From the NCBI GenBank assembly GCA_023525715.1, contig CM042012.1, positions 50,482,464 through 50,546,463 on the forward strand: 64,000 nt of DNA, written 5' to 3'. The translations under genes and the position numbers were made by a program. Under the pieces are notes generated by a model, which worked only from the letters and a program-made list of their open reading frames with translations, did no database searches and was not told where the DNA came from. Numbering within the stretch: the first letter of the stretch is position 1; every line of letters starts with the position of its first letter. This document shows, in pieces, positions 1-12,770 of this stretch. The stretch is from Cichorium intybus. Taxonomy: Eukaryota; Streptophyta; Magnoliopsida; Asterales; Asteraceae.

Positions 1-1634
1 TAAGTTTCTAACCTCTAAACCATGTTCTAATCATCATTGGAACTCGATTTCCACCTTTGGAAACTATTAGAAGCAAAGGAATTTAAAAATGTGTGCATGA
101 ACCCTAGAATTTGGGATTTTGAAGATTTGTTTGATTCTAATGTTTATGGAGTAATAAGTGTTATATAAGAGGTTTAGTAGTACTCTAAATATCATGTTTT
201 AACCCTCAATTGAATCGAAAAGGAATTGGAACCAAACATACAAAAGATTGAAAGTTGTGCAGAAAATGGGGTGGGTCTGCAGCGTCACACGCCCCCATGT
301 GATTCTGGCACGCCCCCGTGTGGATTTGATCAGACAAGTAGGAAATGAGTACATCAATTCCACACGACCCTATGTGATTTTCACACGCCCCGTGTAAAAT
401 TTGACAGTAAGGTCTAGAAATTCCACACGACCCGTGTGATTTCCACACGACCCGTGTGACCTGGAATTGTATAATTCACTTACAATATGACCTTAATTGA
501 GTAGCCTGACCCCCTAATCTTTAGTATGTGTTTAATGTGGCATGAGAACATTAAAATATAAGTTCATATCATGACCCAAACAATGTATAAAAGTGCGGAT
601 CAAGCAATAGATAAACAAGGAAAAAGGAAAGGGGAATCGAACACTTAGATATTTCTTGCATAATCTAGAATACATAAATGTTTATTAGTGTTATTGAGTA
701 TGAATTGTATATATGTTTAATAGGAGGTGATCAAGTCATTGGGGAGCAAGGTAAGGGCAAGGAGGCCTTTGGAACTTAGCTAGTCACTCTTTCTACGAGG
801 TGAGTAATATGTGGATTTTTATAGTACATAGCTAATAGTTTGTTATTATATAAACATTGTTTTAGTCAAAAGATTTTAAGAGAAAAGTTTTTCTCAAGAT
901 GTTTTATGCTAAATGATCTATGCTTTCTATATGATGAATGATATTAAAGTTATGACCAATTTGTAATGAATGGATATTGATGAATTAAAACGTGGACTAA
1001 ATATGAGAAATATGATGTATGTCCGGACATGGATCTCACCCTAATGAGGGGAGGTCAAAAGACACTACTGGGATGGTACCTCCCGTCGCGAAGTAGTTGT
1101 CTCAGCACACCCTTATGGATAGATTTGTTCTATTCCATGAAGGGAAAGGGAACTAGCACGCCCTCACGGATAGATTAGTTCTATTCCGGGGAGGGAAAGC
1201 GATACGGGGAGACCCGTATAAAGCCAAATATTAAATGATGAATCTTGAATTACAATTGGTCTATATTTTATTAAGAAAGCTTTTGCATTATGTTTGATCA
1301 TGATAAAATTATTTGACGGTTGTTTTGAATTAAAATTTACTTGAGTCAAAAACCCGTATTACTCACGAGACTTTATGTCTCACGTATATTTGTTTTTTTT
1401 TTTGTTTAAATGCTATGTACTCAGGTGTCGAAGATTAAGTATTAGAAGACTTAGAAGATTTTGAAGCATTTCTTTTGGGATACTAATTGTAGTAGCTTTA
1501 CCATGGTGATGTATTAGACTTGTAATACCCCAATATGACAATATTTTGTAATTGTGTCCAAAGTTTTTGTTAAACCTATGTTTTGTAAATCTAAATTGGG
1601 TTAAAAATGTAAATATTTGTAATGGGGTGTTACA
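1..1634 (+). repeat. Left (5') LTR of the chromovirus, truncated
   Basis: Position 1 corresponds to 6966 in the right LTR, so about 480 bp lie outside the window. It ends GGGGTGTTACA, the expected CA end. It carries six short palindrome-like blocks of the form CACACG-CCC-CGTGTG at about 286-460, one more than the right LTR. A two-copy block around 1106-1198 repeats gcac-ccct-ggatagatt-gttctattcc. Small differences from the right LTR (about 20 substitutions plus one ~20-bp copy-number change) are spread along the length. Confidence 0.92.
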
Positions 1635-1638
1635 AATT

Positions 1639-1650
1639 TGGTATCAGAGC
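1639..1650 (+). promoter_or_regulatory. Primer-binding site (initiator tRNA-Met type)
   Basis: TGGTATCAGAGC lies four bases after the LTR end and is followed by CATGG. It is complementary to the 3' end of plant initiator-Met tRNA, the usual primer for minus-strand DNA synthesis in plant LTR elements. Confidence 0.92.
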
Positions 1651-1894
1651 CATGGTTTAAGCGAATTAGGTTGGAAATCCATCCTAGGCTTAAACTATTA
1701 AGATAGGAATTAGGTATGCCTTAGGAATTTATAGGTATACTTACACTATAAGATCATAGTTGTAAGTTAGGATTTATAAGACTAGATGAACCTTATACTA
1801 GGAAGATTACTTAGGGAGATAACATGCTACCGCTTTCATTATTAAATGAAAATATTGCGTATTAAACAAAAATTCCATTTATCTTATATAGTAA

Positions 1895-4800
1895 ATGGAA
1901 GGAGGTGGTCAAGATCCACCAATTGACGGGCATGAAACAAGCCACACTTCTTCCCATGGAAGTGTACTCGTTAATAATGCGATTAATGTGGGAGTTGAGC
2001 CGAACCCCCAACCGCCACAACAACCTGTAACAATTAAAGCAATTTAGAACCTCATTGATAATTTGAGGAAAGAAATGAAGGAGGATGTTAATAAGATAAT
2101 CGATAACCGACTCGGAGAGCCACACACCCACTCTTCACAAGATGTTTCATGGAAGCCGACGAGTGGGGAGTCTTCAAAGGAGGATGGGAGCGTGGGATCA
2201 GAACCTAAAAAGAGGTGTTCTTTTAAGTCTTTCCTTGCGTGCAAACCAACTGAATATCTCGGTAGTTTCGAACCAAAGGTCACAATGAGGTGGATCCAGG
2301 AAACCGAGCAAGTCTTGGAGGTTAGCAAATGTCATGAAAATGATAAGGTGTACTATGCTTCTCGCCTTCTAAAAGATGACGCGTTGGTTTGGTGGAACAC
2401 ATTGTATGAAACTTTAGGGAAGAATGTGGTATACAAGTGGTCATGGGACAAGTTTATTTCACGTCTCAAGAACAAGTTTTGTCCTGTGAGGGATATAGAG
2501 AAGTTTCAAGAAGACTTTATAGCTTTAAAGAAGGATAACTCATCCGTTGATGATTATACAAAGAAATTCTGTGATATGTTACCATTCGTGGGAGAATCTT
2601 ACCCTACCGCCCGTTCACGAATTAACCGATATGCTAGGGGCTTACCGGCGGAATATGAACTTGAAGTTAAGAGAGCTGAAACACTTGATGATGCAATTAT
2701 TACGGCTCAGAATGTGGAAGATGTGGGAAAGAGACGGGCATTAGAAAGACAAGCTTTTGGTAATAAATGCAAGTTTAGCGGCGGTGGAGGTGGCTCAAAT
2801 AAAAAGGGGAAGTCTAGTTCTAACTAATCAAAGCAAGGAGGTTCAAAGAAGTGTGATAAGTGTGGAAAAGATCATATAGGAGATTGTTGTGGCTGATCTA
2901 GAGCATGTTATAATTGTGGTCGATTTGGTCACAAATCGAAAGAATGTAAGATGAAGTCGGTGAGCGAAATTGAATGCTATTCATGCCATGAAAAGGGCCA
3001 TTATAGTTTTAATTGTCCAAAGAAGGGTGGAGAAACACTCATGTCTACGACTCAAAAGAAGACGGAGCCACAAAAAGTGAAGTCTCGCGCCTTTCAACTT
3101 ACCCGAGAGGAAGTGAAAGAAACACATGATGTGGTCTCAGGTACATTACTTGTCAACTCGTTACCTGCATACGTTTTATTTGATTCTGGTGCTTCCTATT
3201 CGTTTGTATCTCATGAGTTTGGACTCAAACTCAATGTACCCCAAGAATCGTTAGACACATTATATGAAGTGGAAATAGCAAGTGGTAAATTTGTGGAGGT
3301 AGGACATATGTACCGAAATTGAAAACTCAGCATAAACGATAGGAAATTTTCATTGAATCTTCTTCCAATTGGAGTAAAATCTTTCGATATTGTGATTGGC
3401 ATGGATTGGCTTGGGGCGAATGATGCAAAAATTTCTTGTGGGAAGAAGATCGTGTTGATTAAAATTCCCGATGGGAGTAAGGTGTACGTTTATGGTGATA
3501 AGCACAACCATGTACCTAGTCTCATTAGTGCAGTTAAGACTCGAAAATGTCTTTTGAAAGGGTGTTGTTCCTTTCTTGCTTACGTCATGACTAATGAAAA
3601 AGAAAAGAAATCTATTCATGACATCGAAGTGGTGCGTGATTACCCGGAAGTGTTTCCCGACGACCTACCCGGTTTGCCGCCCGAAAGGCAAGTTGAATTT
3701 CGTATCGATCTTATTCCGGGGGCAACTCCTATTGCTCGTGCTCCATATCGTCTAGCCCCGACCGAAATGCGCGAACTAATGTCTCAGTTGCAAGAATTGC
3801 TTGATAAGGGTTTTATTAGGCCAAGTTATTCTCTGTGGGGTGCACCGGTATTATTCGTCAAGTAGAAGGATGGTTCGATGCGCATGTGTATCGAATTTCG
3901 AGAGCTTAATAAAATTACTATTAAAAATCATTATCCGTTGCCCAGAATAGATGATCTCTTTGATCAGCTGCAAGGTGCTGATTACTTCTCAAAAATCGAT
4001 TTGCGGTCCGGGTATCACCAAGTTCGAGTGAAAGATTGTGATGTTAAGAAGACAGCTTTTCGCACCCGATATGGTCATTATGAGTTTCTTGTAATGCCAT
4101 TCGGTCTTACTAATGCTCCTGCTGTCTTTATGGATCTAATGAATCGAGTTTGCAAACCATTCCTTGATGATTTTGTCATTGTTTTTATCGATGATACCCT
4201 CATCTATTCAAAGAGTGAGGAAGATCATAAGCGTCATCTCCAAATGATTCTAGAAGTGTTGAAGAAGGAACAATCATACGTGAAATTTTCTAAGTGCGAA
4301 TTCTGGTTAAGAGAAGTGCAATTCCTCGGTCACGTGGTCTCCACACAAGGTATTAAAGTGGATCCGGAAAAAGTTGAAGCGGTAATGAAATGGGAGGCTC
4401 CAAAGACTCCTACGGAAGTAAGAAGTTTTCTTGGACTCGCCGGGTATTATCGAAGGTTCATTCAAGATTTTTCTCGTATTGCGGTGCCACTCACTAAACT
4501 AACCAGAAAATGAGTGAAGTTTGAATGGGGAATGGATCAAGAGAAGGCGTTTATGACATTGAAGGAAAAACTGTGTAATGCCCCGATCCTTGCTTTGCCC
4601 GAGGGAACCGAAGATTTTGTTGTCAACAGCGATGCTTCGGGTAAAGGACTAGGATGTGTATTGATGCAAAGAGGAAAAGTGATAGCATATGCTTCTCGTC
4701 AATTGAAGGATCCCGAGACGAGGTATACTACTCATGACTTGGAACTTGCCGCCATAGTTTTTGCATTGAAAATTTGCAGACACTACTTGTATGGAACTAA

Positions 4801-6469
4801 GTGTAAGCTACATACCGACCACAAAAGTCTCCAATATGTATTCACACAAAAAGAAATCAATTTGAGACAAAGCAGATGGCTCGAACTTATTAGTGATTAT
4901 GATTGTGAAATCATATATCACCCGGGGAAGGCCAATGTTGTGGCGGATGCACTAAGTCGGAAGATTCACGAGAAGAAGATTAAAGGAAGATCGATGAGGA
5001 TAGACTTAGTGTCTAGTATAATTGGAAGAATCAAAGAAGCCCAACAAAAAGCTTTATCAAGTGATGACTTGAAGAATGAAAGATTTGGTAAGAAGCAAGA
5101 GTTTGAAGAAAATAGTCAAGGGTTGAAGACTTTTAAAAATCGAATTTGGGTGCCAAAGTTTGGTAGGCTTAGAAAGATAATACATGATGATTCTCATAAA
5201 TCTAAATACTCTATTCATCCGGGTAGCTCAAAAACTTACCAAGACTTAAAACGACACTATTGGTGGCCGGGAATGAAGAAAAGAATAGCAAAATACATTT
5301 CAAGGTGTGCTACGTGTGCTCAAGTCAAGGCGGAGCATCAAGTACCTTATGGTAGTGCTCAATCGTTACAGATACCGGCGGGGAAATGGGAAGATGTGAC
5401 TATGGACTTTATCGTTGGTCTACCGTTGACCCAAAAGGGGCATGATAGTATTTGGGTCATATTTGATCGACTGACCAAGAGTGCTCTATTTCTTGCTATC
5501 AAAGAGACTACACCACTTGAAAGGCTAGCTCAACTTTACATTAATGAAGTAATAAGACTCCATGGAGCGCCGTTGTCCATAGTATCGGATAGAGACGAAA
5601 GATTTACTTCAAACTTTTGGGAAGCTCTACAAGAAAAATTGGGATCAAAAATCAAAATGAGTACGGCTTATCATCCTCAAACGGATGGACAGAGTGAACG
5701 TACTATTCAAACCGTGGAGGATATGTTGAGGTCTTGTGCTATTGATTTTGGTGTTAGTTGGGATGAACATCTACCATTAGTAGAATTTGCTTATAATAAC
5801 AGCTACCATTCTAGCATTGGAATGCCACCTTTCGAGGCACTATACAGTAGGAAGTATAGAACACCGTTATGTTGGTTGGAAGCGGGTGAAACTAAACTTA
5901 CTAGTCCAGAAATTGTTAGAATAACAAATGAGAAAATTGGTGTAATCCAAGCAAACATGAAGGCGGCTCAGGATCGACAAAGAAGTTATGCAAGTTTGAA
6001 AAAGAGACCTTATGATTTAAAGGAAGGTGATCTGGTGATGCTTAAAGTGTCACCATGGAAAGGCGTTGTGAGATTTGGCAAGAGAGGAAAATTAAGTCCA
6101 AGGTATATTGGTCCGTTTAAAATTTTGAAGAAAATTGGAGTCCAAGCATTCAAGTTAGAATTGCCTCAAAAATTGAGGGGGATACATGATACCTTTCACG
6201 TATGCTATCTAAAGAAGTACTTTGGAAAAGAAGAATTGATTATCCCTTTAGAAGATTTAAGGGTGGAGACTCCAAGCAAACTAATCGAAGAACCAGAAGC
6301 GATGTTGGAAATAAAGACCCAAAAGCTAAGGAACAAAGAAATTGATATTGTATTGGTTAAATGGAAACACTCTTTGGAATCGAATTTAACTTGGGAAACT
6401 TTGGAGGAAATAAGGAAAAGATACCCTAATTTTACTAATTATGATTTCATTCCGAGGAATGAATCCTAA
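1895..6469 (+). pseudogene. Chromovirus gag-pol, one frame with six in-frame stops
   Basis: A single frame runs from the ATG at 1895 to TAA at 6467-6469 with no frameshift, but stops fall at 2045, 2825, about 2894, 3320, 3863 and 4511. Domains in order: retrotransposon gag (WWNTL, about 2390); three CCHC knuckles, the first broken by the TGA near 2894 (the others are CYNCGRFGHKSKEC near 2908 and CYSCHEKGHYSFNC near 2975); aspartic protease (LFDSGAS, about 3175); RT with FIDD in place of the usual YxDD (about 4190); RNase H (NSDASGKG, about 4628); integrase zinc finger; integrase core with D (TMDFIV), D (IVSDRD) and E (QSERT); then the chromodomain-like tail. Downstream it is followed by the PPT and the right LTR. 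It cannot make a full polyprotein, so it is non-autonomous unless stops are read through. Confidence 0.93.
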
Positions 6470-6471
6470 TT

Positions 6472-6480
6472 AGGGGGAGA
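6472..6480 (+). promoter_or_regulatory. Polypurine tract of the chromovirus
   Basis: AGGGGGAGA lies just after the gag-pol stop and four bases before the right LTR start (TGTAATAACC at 6485). This is the expected place for plus-strand priming. Confidence 0.8.
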
Positions 6481-6484
6481 TAAT

Positions 6485-8576
6485 TGTAATAACCAACTAC
6501 TTTGCCAATGTGTGTTATATTTGAATTTTTATAGTAAAATGTTGAAAAAGGGATAATTTGGTCTTTTGACCATATGAAGGACCTATTGTGTAATAATATT
6601 GTGTATTTGTGTTAAAAGTGTAAGAAGTAAAAATCTTAAAGATTATGTTAGGAATTTTGGCCAAAAGTGGACAAAATTAAATTAGGAGGACCAAATGGAC
6701 ATTTAGTGGAAATATGGAGGTATAAATAGAGAGAGACTTCTAGTCCTCTCTATTTGTGTCGTGAAACATCTTCAGCCACAAAGAGAGAAGTCGAGACTTT
6801 GGATGATATTGAAGGATTGAAGCAAAAAAATTGAAGAAATCAAGTTTAAGATTGTGATTTCCAAGCCATCAAAGGTTAGTATTTCATCCTTGTAAGTTAG
6901 TTTGACCATTTTGAGTAGTATCAAATGGATGAAAACGAAATTCAGATGTTGAGTGAGGATTATTATAAGTTTCTAACCTCTAAACCATGTTCTAATCATC
7001 ATTGGAACTCGATTTCCACCTTTGGAAACTATTAGAAGCAAATGAATTTAAAAATGTGTGCATGAACCCTAGAATTTGGGATTTTGAAGATTTGTTTGAT
7101 TCTAATGTTTATGGAGTAATAAGTGTTATATAAGAGGTTTAGTAGTACTCTAAATATCATGTTTTAACCCTCAATTGAATCGAAAAGGAATTGGAACCAT
7201 ACATACAAAAGATTGAAAGTTGTGCAGAAAATGGGGTGGGTCTGCAGCGTCACACGCCCCCGTGTGATTCTGGCACGCCCCCGTGTGGATTTGATCAGAT
7301 AAGTAGGAAATGAGTACATAAATTCCACACGACCCTGTGTGATTTTCACACGCCCCGTGTGAAATTCGACAGTAAGGTCTAGAAATTCCACACGACCCGT
7401 GTGACCTGGAATTGTATAATTCACTTACAATATGACCTTAATTGAGTAGCCTGACCCCCTAACCTTTAGTATGTGTTTAATGTGGCATGAGAACATGAAA
7501 ATATAAGTTCATATCATGACCCAAACAATGTATAAAAGTGCGGATCAAGCAATAGATAAACAAGGAAAAAGGAAAGGGGAATCGAACACTTAGATATTTC
7601 TTGCATAATCTAAAATAGATAAATGTTTATTAGTGTTGTTGAGTATGAATTGTATATATGTTTAATAGGATGTGATCAAGTCCTTGGGGAGCAAGGTAAG
7701 GGCAAGGAGGCCTTTGGAACTTAGCTAGTCACTCTTTCTACGAGGTGAGTAATATGTGATTTTTTTTAGTACATAGCTAATAGTTTGTTATTATATAAAC
7801 ATTGTTTTAGTCAAAAGATTTTAAGAGAAAAGTTTTTCTCAAGATGTTTTATGCTAAATGATCTATGCTTTCTATATGATGAATGATATTAAAGTTATGA
7901 CCAATTTGTAATGAATGGATATTGATGAATTAAAACGTGAACTAAATATGAGAAATATGATGTATGTCCGGATATGGATCTCACCCTAATGAGGGGAGGT
8001 CAAAAGACACTACTGGGATGGTACCTCCCGTCGCGAAGTAGTTGTCTCAGCACACCCTTATGGATAGATTTGTTCTATTCCATGAAGGGAAAGGGAACTA
8101 GCACGCCCTCACGGATATATTAGTTCTATTCCGGGGAGGGAAAGCGATACGGGGAGACCCGTATAAAGCCAAATATTAAATGATGAATCTTGAATTACAA
8201 TTGGTCTATATTTTATTAAGAAAGCTTTTGCATTATGTTTGATCATGATAAAATTATTTGACGGTTGTTTTGAATTAAAATTTACTTGAGTCAAAAACCC
8301 GTATTACTCACGAGACTTTATGTCTCACGTATATTTGTTTTTTTTGTTTAAATGCTATGTACTCAGGTGTCGAAGATTAAGTATTAGAAGACTTAGAAGA
8401 TTTTGAAGCATTTCTTTTGGGATACTAATTGTAGTAACTTTACCATGGTGATGTATTAGACTTGTAATACCCCAATATGACAATATTTTGTAATTGTGTC
8501 CAAAGTTTTTGTTAAACCTATGTTTTGTAAATCTAAATTGGGTTAAAAATGTAAATATTTGTAATGGGGTGTTACA
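6485..8576 (+). repeat. Right (3') LTR of the chromovirus, complete (2092 bp)
   Basis: It starts TGTAATAACC and ends GGGGTGTTACA, a TG...CA LTR. A likely TATA region is tataaatagaga at about 6721-6732. The palindromic CACACG/CGTGTG block is present at about 7251-7403 with five copies. From 6966 it matches 1-1634 almost base for base. Confidence 0.93.
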
Positions 8577-8884
8577 CTTGTAGAGTGCAAGCTAAAAGAA
8601 GAAAGTAGCATCGATTCGCATGTTCTCAATATTGAAAGATACATAGGCGAATTGTACAAACTTGGTCACCTAATTAGTCAGGAGATGAGTGTTAACATCC
8701 TACTTGATTCGCCGACTAATATGTACGATCTGTTCATTCAGACGTATAGAAGGGAAGACCAGAAAAAGACCTTTGTGGAAATGCATTCACTGTTGACTTT
8801 ATACGAATCACTCATGGACAGGCATAGCTCCACTGGTTCAGCTACTTATGGATTGAGCCCAGTGAGGAGACACAGCAAGAAATG
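8577..8884 (+). pseudogene. Copia gag fragment (element A)
   Basis: The fragment encodes a gag C-terminal half with motifs shared with elements B and E: GHLISQEMSVNILLDSPTN (E has AVDIVLNSLPSSYDQ) and EMHSLLTLYES. It is cut on the left by the chromovirus. It ends in a stop at 8883, just before the place where the CCHC knuckle should be; the knuckle is not recognisable. It is homologous to capsid-like gag, so only a remnant of function can be expected. Confidence 0.8.
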
Positions 8885-11800
8885 ATCCAGATCGTCTGGA
8901 CATGTCTAAAACTGGAATCCATAGGATCGGATACAGTCTCGGAAAGATTGGAAGACGCTCTAAGGTCAAAATCTTTTGGGAACTCAGGTATATCTAAAAA
9001 CCTCGAAACTCCTAATCCATAATTCCTTGATACATGATGTGATAGTCACATTTGTTTTGTATGCAGGAAATCAGTAGGGTACGAGACTTTGGCGCATAGG
9101 AACACATTTGGATTGGATATCCAGCTCATGCAGTTTTGAAGTTTAGTTAGATATTACAATCTTGTTATTAGCTTATTAGATGCATGCGACATTGTTTATC
9201 ATATAATACATTGTTCAAGGATTTACGTTTTAATAAAATATTGATTTTCTTTTAACACATGGTTGTTTAAATTATCCTTGAAATGTTGTATGAGTGTGTT
9301 AATTGCATGAATGGTAATGACTTGAATGTTGATGCATCCAAAGTATTTGGATTCATGAATTGTGTTTACTATGATTGTTAATGGAAATTTTATAAGGATC
9401 AATTCAACCAAAGGTCCAGTTGGACAGGACTTTGGAATCATTTGACTTAGAGTCACGTGATGAATTGAGTTCATAGTAAAATCGATTATGGAAAGAAATG
9501 AATCATCCAAAGATCCAATGGACAGGACTTTGGAATCATTTGACTTAGAATCAGTTGTCTTTTATATAGAGATGTAAAAGACAATAAGATTAGGAGTAAC
9601 AGACACATCAGTTACTGTGTATTGCACAAATCTTCGAAAAAGAACACAATTAGTTATACTTCATGATATTTGTCAATCAGTATGACGAATATGGCTTCGC
9701 TTATCAGAATAAGTGATTGAATTGAAACCTTGAACAGTTCAAGGACTTCAAAGGAAGTATAAAATCAACAGAACCTAAGCAACATCATAAACTGAAAAAA
9801 TACTTCACAGTTTATTCTCTTCAAAGAACATTAATGGTTATAATGTGTCTTAGCGAAGATGATGGAGCATTGGTTGAATTAGTTCGATCCTCGATGTATG
9901 AGATACATCTTCAATTAGTTTCTGATGAATAAGAATACCCAACCAGTCAGACCATAGAAACCATATTCCGACCATGTCTTATACTAAGTAGGTTATGCAG
10001 ACACTGTCAGAAATGTAAAGTTGGGATCATCCCACTTGTACATAGAAAGTCTAGGGTCATGTAACGTTCGTCTGAACCACATTACTAGCCTGAACCTGAT
10101 CAGTAATGTCGTTTTCATTGGCTATCCCACTGTATTTATGAAAGAAGAGCCCTTTTAGAAAGGACTCATATTCTAAGGAAACAATGGGAGTTAGGACAAT
10201 CCTAAATAAGTTCAGGATTAGCCAAGTGAAAGAACCTTTAGTCATCACTAGGCTTGGAGCAGAAATCAGATTTCTGTTTTTTTTTAAAAACTGACATAAT
10301 CTTCTCTTGATCAGTAGTATTGATCACCATCATTAGTAGTTATGATTAGGGTGACATACCGATTGGTGGTAAAACATTATAGTTGGTACGGATTAACAAT
10401 TCAACTACTTGGAAGCATTGGTGAGCCCGGTTGCTGCCAAATAAGAGAACCTTAGGGCAAGACATAGTCTATGTGACAGTTTGATTGATTTTACACCTGG
10501 TCTAAAACCAGTGGGAGTAATTGAATCATCAAATGGAAGCAACATGGATAGAATTGTACTTACAGAACATCTGGTTGAGTTAGACGATACTCAGAGTCAA
10601 GTAATCGATTCCGGGAGAAGCACTCTCAATAGAAGATGAAATCCGAAAGGATACTGCATGGCACATTGTGAGTCGTTAGTGGAGTGCGTGTGGATCACCG
10701 GCACACTGATAGGGACTCACAAAGAGTGTGCCAATACAAAGGTACATGGGCCCGGGATTAACCCCACGGGCATCTTGCAAGAAAGGATATTCAGATTCTC
10801 AAAATATGCCAAGAGATTGGATTTTGTGAATAACCTAAAAGATTTGGATTTCAAATTCTCAAAAATGTGCCAAAAGTTATGGATTTTGTGAATAGTCCAT
10901 AACCATGTCAAAGCCAGTGGGAGTGACGCTGTTATCTACCATCACTATATGTGGGTTACATACTGTTTCTAGGAAACGTCTCTTATCATTACAAAGTGCA
11001 ATGACTTGGTGTCAAGAGACGGATCGCTATGAAAGACTTAATAGAGATAAGACATACTCAGGTGGATATGGACATCTACGAGATAGATCAAAACTCTGCC
11101 AATATGATCTTGATGAGATTCAAGATGCATAGCCCCACGAAAGGAGTTTCCTATCATTGCAAAGTGTGATGATCTGGCATGAGAGGTATAAAGAAGGTGC
11201 AACAAACTCACGTAATTTACAGACGTCTATCGGATAGATGTAATCGTCAGTATAGACCTAGTCATTGTAAGCATGATCTTGATAAGATTCAAGATGCATG
11301 AGAGAGAGTCTTCGAAAAGAAATAGTTTTCAAAAGTCGTGACATAGGGATTATAAGTAATCTTAATATTCTGAAAGGGTTTGGAATAAGATCAGATCGGA
11401 TTTCACGAGCTTCTTGGATCGATCAGAAGTGTCATGAACATGTACTGATGACTTAATGTTTATAGCATAGTAAGTCGAATTCAGGGTATGACCTGGCTAG
11501 GAACACTGAATAGATTTTGATCAGACGTGAGGAATCATTGGAAAGTGATTGGGGTGAATGTTAATAATAATTTGAAAAGGGTTTCAAATAGGTAAAACTT
11601 GCTGCTAGAGGACTTAATGGTTAAAGAGTTTCGTTGGTAATCCGATGGAGCGCGTGTGGGTCACCGGCACATCATAACACCTCGAAATAGTCTTAGGGTG
11701 CAGTCATGTGGACTAAAGATCCCGAGAACCATGGAAAGTCACAGTACACATCACCAGAATGGAGTTGTGAGTAAGAATGACAGTATGACTGAATTGAGAT

Positions 11801-12770
11801 ATTATCGGAAGAATGTCCGATTGGATAAAGTGTATCAATGTAAGACATTTTGGATACATAGAAAAAGTGAACGGTCATATAGACATAGATATAAAACATG
11901 AATTAAAAGTTTAAAAGAAATCTAGAAACCGATAATAGTTTATGAAGGATCCGACTTGGTGATTATCTCGTTGAGACTTGGTAATAAGCAGGAGTAGCTA
12001 TCAGTCAGATTTTATGTTTCACTTTTCGCATGTTTTACTTCATGAGTAATTTGATTATTCAAAGGTCCACATTCTCTCATACTTTTAGGGAGTAAGTATG
12101 AACGAAGACTGTCGTGAATTGGTTTGTAGATTGTCTAAGGAGTTAGACATTGCAGTAAGACTGCTACAACGTTCATGAGTACTTAGAAATAGAGATTTGA
12201 GTATTGGATAAACCTGCACTCAATAGATTGCTTCATGGATTATATCACAAGCAATATTGAGACGATAATATCTTATGATCTTGAAGCGGAGACATATGAG
12301 TTGAAATTTGCGAGTCGGTTGTGCATTGATAATGCGTAAACGCATAGGTAACTCGATGTTATAAAACGTATTGTTGTGTGCGATTTTGATAAGTAAAAGA
12401 CACAAGCATATGAGTCGAAGCTTATTTGTTCCTTAACCCTAATAGGAAACAGATATCTGTCGGCCTCTCGATGATTTTGAAGTTGACTAAAGTGCTGGCC
12501 AGCTTGGACTAAATTGATGTGTTCAATTAGAAGTCTTAAAGTCATGAGCAGAATCAGAAATCGGGAAACAGAATATCGGACAGAGATTGATCTCAATCCA
12601 TGTCTCGTATCCGAAAAATATCCTGTTGGACGAAGGATCATATGATCACTTATCTATGGACAGAACTGACTAGGTTAGAGTTCGGCAGCAGTTTCTAGGA
12701 AGCTGCAAGTTGTTGATTAATCTAAAGATAAAAGAACAATTAAAGTCATAGACTTATCCAAGTGGGAGAC
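8885..12770 (+). pseudogene. Fossil copia pol of element A
   Basis: There is no useful open frame, but colinear landmarks of copia pol can be read: the pre-integrase region (gaatcatttgacttagagtc, 9440), an integrase-core remnant (about 9650), the RT region after 10900 (atgtcaaagccagtgggag, matching element D at 52267), an RNase H remnant (cccgagaaccatggaaag, about 11720), and the 3' untranslated block 12100-12770 that matches E. Two copies of a leader-like motif (gtgtggatcaccggcac at about 10687 and gtgtgggtcaccggcac at about 11654) sit inside it unexpectedly. The line ends with the purine tract gtgggagac before the LTR. Confidence 0.7.

Larger units (their letters stand above)
1..8576 (+). 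mobile_element. Ty3/gypsy chromovirus-type LTR retrotransposon (left end outside window)
   Basis: The element has a left LTR (truncated by the window), a primer-binding site, a gag-protease-RT-RNase H-integrase frame, a purine tract and a complete right LTR. Integrase follows RT/RNase H, which is the Ty3/gypsy order. The C-terminus after integrase has a chromodomain-like end (VLVKWKHS, then NLTWETLEE), which points to a chromovirus; the ~2.1-kb LTR would fit the Tekay/Del clade, but that assignment is tentative. It interrupts the gag region of copia element A: sequence from 8577 resumes homology to the copia gag seen near 28720. The 5-bp TSD would be cttgt (8577-8581), but the left partner lies outside the window. 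LTRs compared by eye differ by about 1.4%, so insertion was fairly recent. Confidence 0.93.

Noticed and set aside
1..460. The CACACG/CGTGTG motif as a coding signal (80-aa frame at 206-448 minus)
   Set aside because: The frame is short, lies in the LTR and is not kept in the same form in the right LTR copy.
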